Origin: Microbacterium sp. BLY
GTDB lineage: Bacteria; Actinomycetota; Actinomycetes; Actinomycetales; Microbacteriaceae
Direction: 5' to 3'
NCBI RefSeq assembly: GCF_017939615.1
Contig: NZ_JAGKSR010000001.1
Coordinates: 1,302,001 to 1,366,000 of the forward strand
Length of the DNA: 64,000 bases
Position numbers and translations under genes: made by a program. Positions 57,053 through 64,000 of the stretch are shown one piece after another (the stretch's first letter is position 1; each line of letters starts with the position of its first letter). The notes beneath the pieces are model-generated. The model did no database searches. It was not told where the DNA came from and worked only from the letters and a program-made list of their open reading frames with translations.

Positions 57053-59062
57053 TCAGCCGCGGCGGCGACGCTTGACCCGCGCGGCTTCGCGGAAGGCGTC
57101 CCGATGCGCGCGGCCCGCGTCCGCCCACTCGCGCCGGGAGAGATCCGGGGTCCCGGTCAGGGCCGATGCGGCTCGCCACGACGTCACGAGCGTGTCCGCG
57201 TCGAGGTCGTCGCCGTCGTACATGTGCACCCAGTCGGTGCCGACCTCGCGCGCCAGCGCCTCGTTCGCCTCGTTCCGCGGCACGAGCACCGGGCGTCCCA
57301 TCGACAGCGCGGCGAGCACGCTGCCGGAGTTGTGCATGAACCGGTAGGCGAGCACGATCAGCTCGGACGACGTGGCCAGCTCCACCAGCTCCGCGTCGCT
57401 GAGGAAGTCGAGGTGCAGGTCGACCCCGGGAAGCTCGGCGGTCCGGGCACGGAGATCGTCCGCGAGTTCCGGTGTGGAGGGGCGGCCGCCGATGCGCAGG
57501 CTCAGCGCGGGCTCGATCGCCACGGCCTCCCCGTACGCGTCGATGAACCCGTCGAGGCCCTTGTAGCGGCGGATCCCCCCGAAGGAGCCGAGACGTCCGT
57601 GGACGCGTTCGGCGAAGGGGAAGGCCGCGTACCAGTCGCGGTAGTGGCCGTGCAGGATGAGGCTGTGCGGCGTGCCCGGGGCGAGCGGTGTGGTCTCGTT
57701 GATGACGATCCGGTAATCGGTGTTCCGGTCGATGAAACGCAGCAGCCACAGGCGCGGTGCGTTGTCGTCCGGCAGCTCGAGGTTGTGCACGGTGCGCACG
57801 ACGGCGATCCGCCGCGAGAGCCGATGCCGGAAGACGAGCGCGGTCGTCAGCGCGAACTTGCCGGCCGACTTCCACCACGTCGATCCGTGCAGCTTGGCCT
57901 CGGGCCAGTGCCAGTGGAAGGCGTCGTAGCGCCCGAAGAGCGCGGTCTTCCACGAGAACCGGAGGTGCTCGAGGCCCTCGGTGGAGCCCAGTGCCTCGTC
58001 CAGCATCTTGTTGTACGGGTTCGTCGTCGGGCGCGGGGCGCCGAGGGACTGCATCACGCGGATGCGCGCGGTGGGTTCGGTCATCGGGTCTTCCTCCGGA
58101 GGGCGACGGTATTCGTCGTAGCGGTGGCCGAGCGCGGCGGCGATGGTGCCGCGGCCGCGGTGGATCAGGCGGGTGCCGCGGGCGTGGTGGGTGATGTTCG
58201 AGGTCACGGCGCCGAAGGCACGGCGCAGCGCCCCGACGACGATCCGTGCGATGCCGCCCACGAACGCCCGCACCCGGAGCAGGCCGCGGCGCAGGCGTCC
58301 GTTCGTGAGCTTCAGGGCGATGCGGGTGCCGGCGTTCGCCGAGCTGAACGCGCGCTGGGCCGCCCAGGCCCGGGTGAGACGCGCGGCGACCACGAGGTCT
58401 TCGGTCTCGGACTCGTTGCACCAGACGATGCGGGCGCCGCGGCCGACGAGCTCGCGGGTGAACAGCGTGTCCTCGCCGCCGCCGAGCCCGAGCGACGGGT
58501 CGAAGCGCACCCCGAGCCGGCGCACGGATCGCAGGTCGAGGAGGAGGTTGCCCGCCGCGGCGACCGGCAAAACGGTCCCGGTGGGCCGCGGCGGACGACG
58601 GAACGTGCCCGAGGCAAGCAGCCACGGGTCGACGTCGTCATCGAACACGGAGATGACGCGGCCCATGACGGCATCCGCATCGGTGGCGTGCCAGGTGCGG
58701 ACGAGCTCCGACAGCCAGCCGGGCCGGGGCACCTCGTCGTCATCGATGAAGGCGAGCAGATCACGATCCGCGCATTCGTCCAGCAGACGGTTGCGGGCTG
58801 CGACGATCCCCGGCGTCGGCTCGACCACGTAGCGCACCGGAAGCGGGGCGCTCGCGGCGACCGCGCGCGCGGACGCCGCCGGGTCGTTGTCGACGACCAG
58901 CACCTCCACGTCCACGCCCAGTCCCGCGCACTCCGCGATCCGGTCGGGGAGCGCTCGCAGCAGGGCCGCCAGCAGCTCCGGTCTCCGATAGGTGGGTACG
59001 CCGATCGTCACGGCGATCGCGTCGCCCGTCTCCGGTCCCCTCGTCATCCGCCTCATCCCCAT
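57053..59062 (-). CDS. Two-domain glycosyltransferase: GT2 fused to a GT-B glycosyltransferase
   Basis: This 669-residue frame joins two enzymes. Residues about 15-300 are GT2: VTIGVPTYRRPELL, VVDNDP, FIDDDEVPRPGW and LGLGGGEDTLFTREL. Residues about 327-669 form a GT-B type transferase with FHWHWPEAKLHG, RTVHNLELPD, GSFGGIRRYKGLDGF and HNSGSVLAALSMGRPVLVP. The second part has its own start signal (GGAGGAA and ATG at 58084) in the same frame, with no stop between. Either a fused protein, or a fused protein plus a 343-residue internal product, may be made. AGGA precedes the ATG at 59062; 59047 is an alternative start. Confidence 0.83.
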   Translation of the reverse strand: MGMRRMTRGPETGDAIAVTIGVPTYRRPELLAALLRALPDRIAECAGLGVDVEVLVVDNDPAASARAVAASAPLPVRYVVEPTPGIVAARNRLLDECADRDLLAFIDDDEVPRPGWLSELVRTWHATDADAVMGRVISVFDDDVDPWLLASGTFRRPPRPTGTVLPVAAAGNLLLDLRSVRRLGVRFDPSLGLGGGEDTLFTRELVGRGARIVWCNESETEDLVVAARLTRAWAAQRAFSSANAGTRIALKLTNGRLRRGLLRVRAFVGGIARIVVGALRRAFGAVTSNITHHARGTRLIHRGRGTIAAALGHRYDEYRRPPEEDPMTEPTARIRVMQSLGAPRPTTNPYNKMLDEALGSTEGLEHLRFSWKTALFGRYDAFHWHWPEAKLHGSTWWKSAGKFALTTALVFRHRLSRRIAVVRTVHNLELPDDNAPRLWLLRFIDRNTDYRIVINETTPLAPGTPHSLILHGHYRDWYAAFPFAERVHGRLGSFGGIRRYKGLDGFIDAYGEAVAIEPALSLRIGGRPSTPELADDLRARTAELPGVDLHLDFLSDAELVELATSSELIVLAYRFMHNSGSVLAALSMGRPVLVPRNEANEALAREVGTDWVHMYDGDDLDADTLVTSWRAASALTGTPDLSRREWADAGRAHRDAFREAARVKRRRRG

Positions 59063-59136
59063 GGCAGTCCTGCGTCTGTGTCCCCGCGCCGGCTCATCGT
59101 ACCGTGAACGCCGGGTGCGGTGAGCCGGCTCTGGCG

Positions 59137-59142
59137 TATAGT
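59137..59142 (+). promoter_or_regulatory. -10 box for the glycosyltransferase/CDP-alcohol operon
   Basis: TATAGT lies 92 bases before the GTG at 59235. On the other strand TACGAT (59101-59096) probably serves the divergent two-domain glycosyltransferase gene. Confidence 0.5.
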
Positions 59143-59234
59143 CGGTGTCCTGGGAGTCGACGCCGGTCGCGACTCTGGGGAATTCGACCGGCGACCCGAA
59201 GAGGTCCGTGAGGCGGATCCGGGGGGAGGATCGC

Positions 59235-60185
59235 GTGTCAATCGTGCACGGACGACTGGCCGTCGTCGTGGTGAACTATGCCTCGGCGCGGCTGCTCGAG
59301 CGCAACCTGGTGGTCGTGGAGCGGGAGGCTCGCGCGGTCGACGACGGCGTGCAGGTCATCGTCGTCGACAACTGGGCGGGAGCCGCGGAGCGCGAGGCCG
59401 CCACCACCGTGGCGCGAGCCCACGGTTGGACGCTGATCGCATCGGAGACGAACTCCGGATTCGGCGGCGGGGTCAACCTCGGGGTGACGCGGGCCCTGGC
59501 CGACGGCGCCACCGACGTGCTCGTCATCAATCCGGACGCGCACATCGACCGCGCCTCGCTGACCCGTCTCGTCGCGGTCACCGCGACCGCGCGGACGACC
59601 CTCGCCTCGCCCGTGATCACCGACTCCGATGGGCGGATCTGGTTCGCGGGCATCGACCTCATGCTCGACGACGGCACGATGCGCGCCCGCCGCAAGCGGC
59701 AGGACGATCAGCGTCCCTACGAACCGTGGTTGAGTGGCGCCTGCCTGTGGATCACCCGTGAGGTGTGGGATCTCGCCGGCGGCTTCGACGACGAGTACTT
59801 CCTGTACTGGGAGGACGTCGACTTCTCGCGCCGCGTGGTGTCCGCCGGCGGCGCCCTCGCGCTCGTCGAGGAGGCGACCGCCGTGCACGACGAGGGCGGC
59901 ACCCAGCGCGCCGATCCCGAGCTCTCCCGCGCCAAGTCGGAGGGCTACTACTACTACAACATCCGCAATCGCATGCTGTTCGCGGTCCGGCACCTCGACG
60001 ACGAGGCGGTGCGCCGCTGGCGCCGGACGATCCCCCGTACCGCCCGCGAGGTGATCCTCCGCGGCGGACGACGACAGCTGCTGCAGTCCCCCGCTCCGCT
60101 CCGCGCGTACCTCCGCGGCGTGCGGGAGGCGCGGCGCATCGCACGGACGGCCGGCACGGGCCGGAAGGAGACGACATGGTCGTAG
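59235..60185 (+). CDS. GT2 glycosyltransferase (rhamnosyltransferase-like)
   Basis: This 316-residue protein has AVVVVNYASARLLERNL, VIVVDNWAG, ETNSGFGGGVNLG, INPDAHIDR and the acceptor-site region GACLWITREVWDLAGGFDDEYFLYWEDVDFSRRV. This set is typical of bacterial rhamnosyltransferases such as WbbL. It would use dTDP-rhamnose from the rml operon. The GTG at 59235 is chosen for the GGGGGGAGGA just upstream. Its 3' end overlaps the next gene by ten bases. Confidence 0.9.
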   Translation: MSIVHGRLAVVVVNYASARLLERNLVVVEREARAVDDGVQVIVVDNWAGAAEREAATTVARAHGWTLIASETNSGFGGGVNLGVTRALADGATDVLVINPDAHIDRASLTRLVAVTATARTTLASPVITDSDGRIWFAGIDLMLDDGTMRARRKRQDDQRPYEPWLSGACLWITREVWDLAGGFDDEYFLYWEDVDFSRRVVSAGGALALVEEATAVHDEGGTQRADPELSRAKSEGYYYYNIRNRMLFAVRHLDDEAVRRWRRTIPRTAREVILRGGRRQLLQSPAPLRAYLRGVREARRIARTAGTGRKETTWS

Positions 60186-60895
60186 ACGCCTACCGACAGC
60201 TCGCCAGGGCGCAGAAGGGGCACGCGCGCGGCGCCCCCGCCTATTCGGTGTACGTGAACCGGCGGCTCGGCCGTGTCCTCGCCGCCGTCGCCTACCGTCT
60301 GGGGCTCACCCCCAACCAGGTGTCGATCATCAGCGCCGTGCATTCGTTCGCCGCGATCGCGCTCATCGCGTTCGCGCCGGTGACCGTGCCCCTCGGGCTG
60401 CTCATCGCCCTGCTGCTCGTCCTCGGCTACGCGTGGGACTCGGCCGACGGACAGGTCGCGCGGCTTCGCGGGGGCGGGAGCCCGCAGGGCGAGTGGCTAG
60501 ACCACTTCATCGACACGCTCAAGATCGCCTCGCTGCATCTGGCCGTGCTCATCGGTCTGTACCGCGTGCTGCCCGACACCCCGGCGCTGCTGCTGATCCC
60601 GATCGTGTTCAGCATCGTCGCCTCGACCACCTTCTCCGGCATGCTGCTGAACGACCTCCTGAAGGGCAAGCACGCGGTCGCCTCCACGCACGAGCGCGGC
60701 GGTGGCACCCTGCGCCGATCGCTCGTGCTCCTGCCGACCGACTTCGGCCTGGTGTGCTTCGTCTTCGTCCTCTGGGGGTGGACGCCGGGGTTCCTCGTCG
60801 CGTACGGGGCCCTCTGTGCCGCAGCGGTGCTCTTCCTCGCGCTCGCCGCGGTGAAGTGGTTCCGCGAGATCGGAAGGCTCGGTGACCCGGCATGA
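60176..60895 (+). CDS. CDP-alcohol phosphatidyltransferase family protein
   Basis: This 239-residue polytopic enzyme has the complete family motif: Asp88, Asp91-Gly92, Ala95-Arg96, Gly105, Asp109 and Asp113 (WDSADGQVARL...GEWLDHFIDT). It transfers a phospho-alcohol from a CDP-linked donor to an acceptor in the membrane. Its place among glycosyltransferases and near the TagD-like gene suggests an inositol- or glycerol-phosphate-type glycolipid or polymer. GGAAGGAG precedes the ATG; it overlaps both neighbours. Confidence 0.92.
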   Translation: MVVDAYRQLARAQKGHARGAPAYSVYVNRRLGRVLAAVAYRLGLTPNQVSIISAVHSFAAIALIAFAPVTVPLGLLIALLLVLGYAWDSADGQVARLRGGGSPQGEWLDHFIDTLKIASLHLAVLIGLYRVLPDTPALLLIPIVFSIVASTTFSGMLLNDLLKGKHAVASTHERGGGTLRRSLVLLPTDFGLVCFVFVLWGWTPGFLVAYGALCAAAVLFLALAAVKWFREIGRLGDPA

Positions 60896-61509
60896 CCGAC
60901 GGCTCGATCCTCATCGTGTGCGCCGCCAACGTGTGCCGTTCGCCGCTGGCCGAGCTCGCGCTGCGGCGGGGGCTGCGGGACGGCTCGGCGCTCTCCGTGC
61001 ACAGCGCCGGCGTGCGTGCGCACGCCGGCGACCCGATCTGCACGGAGGTCGCGGCGCGGCATGCCGATGCGAGCTGGCAGGAGCAGACGGCCGCGCACCG
61101 GGCACGGGAGGTCACGCCGGAGATGCTCGCCGACGCCACCCTGGTCCTCGCCGCGTCGAGGGACATCCGCGGCGAGCTGGTGCGGATGGCTCCGGAGTTC
61201 CGGGATCGGATGTTCACGCTGCGCGAGGCCGCGCATCTGGGTGAGGGCTTCCGTTCCGGCGGCACGGACACGGTCCGGGACTACGTCGCCTTCCTCGACC
61301 GTGCGCGTACGCGCGCGACGCCGCTCGGGGCCTCCGCGGATCGCGGAGGACGGCTCCGGCGGCTTTTCGGAGGGCGGTCCGGGGGCGATCCGGCGTCGAT
61401 CGCCGACCGACACGGCAGCCGAGGACACACCGAGACGATCCGCGAGGTCGAGCAGGCCGTCGACGCGCTCGTGGGCCAGCTCGGCGGACAGCGGCGACAC
61501 TCCTCCTGA
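60892..61509 (+). CDS. Low-molecular-weight protein tyrosine phosphatase-like protein
   Basis: This 205-residue protein has the P-loop VCAANVCRSPLAE with nucleophile Cys10 and Arg16; the usual Gly of CxGNxCRS is Ala. SAGVRAHAGDP follows. The general-acid loop near the C-terminus reads IADRHGS where Asp-Pro is usual. There is an extra segment of about 35 basic residues before it. LMW-PTPs encoded in glycan clusters commonly control polymer export kinases, but no such kinase is visible here. Last gene of the unit, coupled by ATGA. Confidence 0.87.
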   Translation: MTDGSILIVCAANVCRSPLAELALRRGLRDGSALSVHSAGVRAHAGDPICTEVAARHADASWQEQTAAHRAREVTPEMLADATLVLAASRDIRGELVRMAPEFRDRMFTLREAAHLGEGFRSGGTDTVRDYVAFLDRARTRATPLGASADRGGRLRRLFGGRSGGDPASIADRHGSRGHTETIREVEQAVDALVGQLGGQRRHSS

Positions 61510-61517
61510 TCGCGGGG

Positions 61518-61546
61518 TTGTGGTTTCCCGTCAGTCGCCCTAGGAT
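61518..61546 (+). promoter_or_regulatory. Consensus-spaced promoter for the DUF4352-type lipoprotein gene
   Basis: TTGTGG (61518-61523), 17 bases, TAGGAT (61541-61546). The leader of about 80 bases contains a stable hairpin. Confidence 0.6.
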
Positions 61547-61580
61547 TAGCCGACGCCGTGTTCTGCACGGTTGGGGGGAA

Positions 61581-61601
61581 CCGAAGCCGAGGGGGCTTCG
61601 G
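61581..61601 (+). promoter_or_regulatory. 5'-leader hairpin
   Basis: CCGAAGCC and GGCTTCGG enclose a GAGGG loop in the transcribed leader, 30 bases before the GTG start. It may stabilise the mRNA or affect translation; no known riboswitch is recognised. Confidence 0.4.
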
Positions 61602-61630
61602 CTGGGGAATCTGGGTTCTGGGGAGCTGCA

Positions 61631-62239
61631 GTGTTCACTGTTTCAGCATGCCGTTCTGGGGACGGCTCTTCGCACGCGAGGCGTGCACTGTTCATCGCGC
61701 CCGTCGTGGCGCTCGCGATCGTGTTCGCCGGATGCACGGCGGCACCCGATACGTCGGCCACGCCGGAGCCCGATGGCACCAGCACGACCGACTGGACGCC
61801 GCCTGCCGATCCCGACGCGCAAGGGCCCACCGCGGCCCCCGCGCTGACCGAGGAGACCGGCGCGCTGGACGCGGAGATCGCCCTGTCCACCGACATGGTC
61901 GTGACCGTCGACGACATCTCGACGACCGAGATCACGCCCAAGACGCCGGGCGAGTACGCCGGCTCCGCCGTCGTGGTCACCGTGAAGGTCGCGAACGACT
62001 CGAAGCGGACGCAGAGCATCGACTCCGCCGTCGTGAATCTCGTCACCGACGACGGCGACGTCGGGGTGGCCACCACCGCCGGGCCGAACGAGCCGCTCCA
62101 CGGGGAGCTGGCCGCCGGCGACGAGGCCACGGGAACCTACGTCTTCATGCTCGACCCGACCAAGGGTCGTGCCGTGAAGATCAGCGTGAACTACGCGGCC
62201 GGCGAGCCGGTGGCGGTCTTCGCCGGCAAGCTCTCCTGA
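61631..62239 (+). CDS. DUF4352-type lipoprotein
   Basis: This 202-residue protein has a charged n-region, a hydrophobic core and lipobox IVFAGC (Cys35). A Thr/Pro/Asp-rich linker follows (about 36-72), then a beta-sandwich domain (about 75-202) with VVTVKVANDSKRTQSIDSAVVNLVTDDG and GDEATGTYVFML, the DUF4352 pattern of extracellular ligand-binding or adhesive modules. The GTG at 61631 has GGGAG five bases upstream; a longer frame upstream lacks a ribosome site. Function unknown. Confidence 0.82.
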   Translation: MFTVSACRSGDGSSHARRALFIAPVVALAIVFAGCTAAPDTSATPEPDGTSTTDWTPPADPDAQGPTAAPALTEETGALDAEIALSTDMVVTVDDISTTEITPKTPGEYAGSAVVVTVKVANDSKRTQSIDSAVVNLVTDDGDVGVATTAGPNEPLHGELAAGDEATGTYVFMLDPTKGRAVKISVNYAAGEPVAVFAGKLS

Positions 62240-62314
62240 GCCGCGGGCGCGACACCTTTCATCGCGTCTCGTACGTGACATTTTCAAAGAAGAAAACTGG
62301 GGCTGGGGAGCAAC

Positions 62315-64000
62315 ATGGGTAACACATCCACTTCGAGGCGGGCGCTGAGCGCACTCGCGTCGGTCGTGACGGCGGCACTGCTGATCACGGGCATGACCAC
62401 GCTGGGAGCCACCGGGGCCGCTGCGGCGGACACGCCGTCGACGCCGCCGCCGCTACTCCAGCGCAACGACGACGTCGTGACGTCCGACCCGATTCCGACC
62501 GTGCAGATCGACAACGGCTACGTGTGGGCGCAGACGACGATCGGGTCGACCGTGTACGCGGTCGGCAAGTTCGACAACGCCCGCGCCCCGCTGGCTGCAC
62601 CCGGCACGAGCCTCACCGCGCGGTCCAACGTGCTCGCCTACGACATCAACACCGGGCAGCTGCTCTCGTTCGCCCCGCAGGTGAACGGCGTCATCAAGGC
62701 CGTCGCGGCCTCGCCGGACGGCACCCGCATCTACATCGGCGGCTCCTTCAACTCGGTCAACGGCCAGACCCGCTGGAACTTCGCGGCCCTGGACGCCGTG
62801 ACCGGCCAGCTCGTGCCCGGATTCTCGCCCTCGATCGGCGGCAGCGGCGTGTACGCCCTCGCCACCTCGGGCTCGAGCGTCTACGTGGGCGGTCTGTTCA
62901 CGCAGGGCAACGCCACCCCTCGGAAGAACCTCGCCGCGTTCTCGGCGACGAACGGCGCGCTGCTCAGCTGGGCACCCCAGAGCGACCTCCAGGTCGACGC
63001 GATGGTGATGGACCCGGCGGGTCAGAACGTCATTGCCGCCGGCCGCTTCTCGCAGGTCAACGGCGACCTCACGATGCGCGGCACCGTCGCGCTCGACAAG
63101 ACCACCGGCGCGGTGGACACCGGCTGGGCGCTGCCGCAGACCGTCAAGAACGGCTCGAACACCGGGTCGAACTCGGGCAAGGCGGGCATCTTCGGCCTCG
63201 CCGCGGACGCCAACGCCGTCTACGGCACCGGCTGGGTCTACGCCGACGCCGCCACCGGCAACCTCGAGGGCACCTTCGCGGCCGAGGCCGGGAGCGGTCA
63301 GGTCCGCTGGATCGCCGACTGCCTCGGCGACCACTACGGCGTGTACTCGACGGGCAAGGTCGTGTACACGACCAGCCACACGCACGCCTGCAGCACGATG
63401 GGTCTGCACCCGGAGCAGAACCCCCGCACGCACCGCTACTCGGAGGCGTACACGGCCGACGCCCGGGGCCTGCTGGGCAACCAGCCGGCAGCCGGCAGCA
63501 CCTACAAGAACTGGGCGGGCACGCCTGCACCGTCGCCCTACGCCTGGACGCCGGACTGGGCCGTCGGCGTGACGACGGGCATGGGCCAGGCCGGGCTCTC
63601 CATCACCGGTGCCGGGAACATGATCTCGATCGGCGGCGAGTTCCGCTCCGTGAACAACGGACGCTTCGAAGGACTCGTCCGCTTCTCCACCAACCCGCCC
63701 GGTGGGGCGAAGGACGGCCCTCGCCTGTCCGGGGCGAACTGGACCGGCACGGCCCAGTCCTTCATCCCCGGCCGGGTGCGCGTCGCGATCCCCGCCAACT
63801 GGGACCGCGACGACCTGACGCTGACCTACGAGCTGCGTCGCACCGGCACCACCGCGCCGGTGGCCACGACCACGGCCCGCGGCACGTGGTGGGACCGCCC
63901 GTCGGTGACTCTCGAGGACAAGACCGCCGCTCCCGGCTCGACGCAGGAGTACACGGTCGTCGCGAAGGACAGCGCGGGCAACGCGGTGTCCAGTCAGGCG
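62315..64000 (+). CDS. Secreted propeller-like surface protein, 5' part
   Basis: The frame runs open to the end of the window (562 codons), so the C-terminus is outside. A Sec signal peptide (basic MGNTSTSRR, hydrophobic core, cleavage near ATGAAAA) is followed by a beta-propeller region (about 65-450) with recurring blades such as VYVGGLFTQGN, IYIGGSFNSVNG and ISIGGEFRSVNNG, each with a V-x-G-G-x-F core. An Ig/PKD-like beta domain begins near residue 485. GGGGAG precedes the ATG. Similar proteins are cell-surface components of actinobacteria. The last visible part is a linker after VVAKDSAGN. Confidence 0.85.
   Translation, partial: MGNTSTSRRALSALASVVTAALLITGMTTLGATGAAAADTPSTPPPLLQRNDDVVTSDPIPTVQIDNGYVWAQTTIGSTVYAVGKFDNARAPLAAPGTSLTARSNVLAYDINTGQLLSFAPQVNGVIKAVAASPDGTRIYIGGSFNSVNGQTRWNFAALDAVTGQLVPGFSPSIGGSGVYALATSGSSVYVGGLFTQGNATPRKNLAAFSATNGALLSWAPQSDLQVDAMVMDPAGQNVIAAGRFSQVNGDLTMRGTVALDKTTGAVDTGWALPQTVKNGSNTGSNSGKAGIFGLAADANAVYGTGWVYADAATGNLEGTFAAEAGSGQVRWIADCLGDHYGVYSTGKVVYTTSHTHACSTMGLHPEQNPRTHRYSEAYTADARGLLGNQPAAGSTYKNWAGTPAPSPYAWTPDWAVGVTTGMGQAGLSITGAGNMISIGGEFRSVNNGRFEGLVRFSTNPPGGAKDGPRLSGANWTGTAQSFIPGRVRVAIPANWDRDDLTLTYELRRTGTTAPVATTTARGTWWDRPSVTLEDKTAAPGSTQEYTVVAKDSAGNAVSSQA

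Overview
The window is very GC-rich with strong third-position G/C and looks like a chromosome segment of a high-GC actinobacterium, most likely Microbacteriaceae (Microbacterium-like). Supporting signs are a stand-alone EccC/WXG100 secretion locus, a mycoredoxin-like protein, a DtxR/IdeR-type iron box, an actinobacterial RmlC-RmlD fusion, an intergenic repeat of the CTTCGACAGGCTCAG type, and many genes that appear leaderless (TANNNT, six or seven bases, then the start codon). The genus is inference. No tRNA, rRNA, CRISPR array, insertion sequence or prophage was seen.

Layout. 1-1731: 3' part of a secreted subtilase. 1985-8394: a carboxylate-uptake module with a CstA-family carrier, its small YbdD-type partner, a LytS/LytTR two-component system, and a DUF485 plus sodium:solute symporter pair. 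8395-9072: a gene-free block of 18-bp tandem repeats. 9073-16628: housekeeping genes (pirin, small GNAT, RecQ, acyl-CoA oxidase/dehydrogenase, zinc alcohol dehydrogenase, Tag glycosylase).

16637-42103 is the centrepiece. A 21-kb co-directional operon of ten tightly spaced genes encodes a 2,022-residue membrane-anchored Ig/FN3 fibre, a MoxR ATPase, DUF58, a transglutaminase-fold protein that has lost its catalytic Cys, RDD-FHA, PP2C phosphatase, FHA, a Ser/Thr kinase, FHA-HTH, and a three-ATPase EccC with fused ubiquitin-like and FHA domains. It is followed by a WXG100 gene. An opposite-strand operon carries a 763-residue WXG-type protein, a lipoprotein and a small Esx-like protein. The gene set resembles the PFNA cluster of bifidobacteria joined to a minimal type VII secretion system. 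All three transcription units carry the same 18-bp palindrome (near ATGGGGAGTTCTCCCCAT) centred about 32 bp upstream of the -10 box, and none has a recognisable -35. This points to one undescribed activator controlling the whole system.

42121-50779: malate dehydrogenase, zinc metalloprotease, proline iminopeptidase, aldehyde dehydrogenase, mycoredoxin-like protein, an operon of a shortened binding lipoprotein, a cation transporter and a dehalogenase-like hydrolase, a membrane protein/XRE pair, and an iron-box-controlled siderophore-interacting domain protein. 50792-61509: surface-glycan genes, including a TagD-like cytidylyltransferase, rmlA/rmlB/rmlC-D for dTDP-rhamnose, several glycosyltransferases, a CDP-alcohol phosphatidyltransferase and a low-molecular-weight phosphatase. 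61631-64000: a DUF4352-type lipoprotein and the 5' part of a secreted propeller-like protein that runs off the window.
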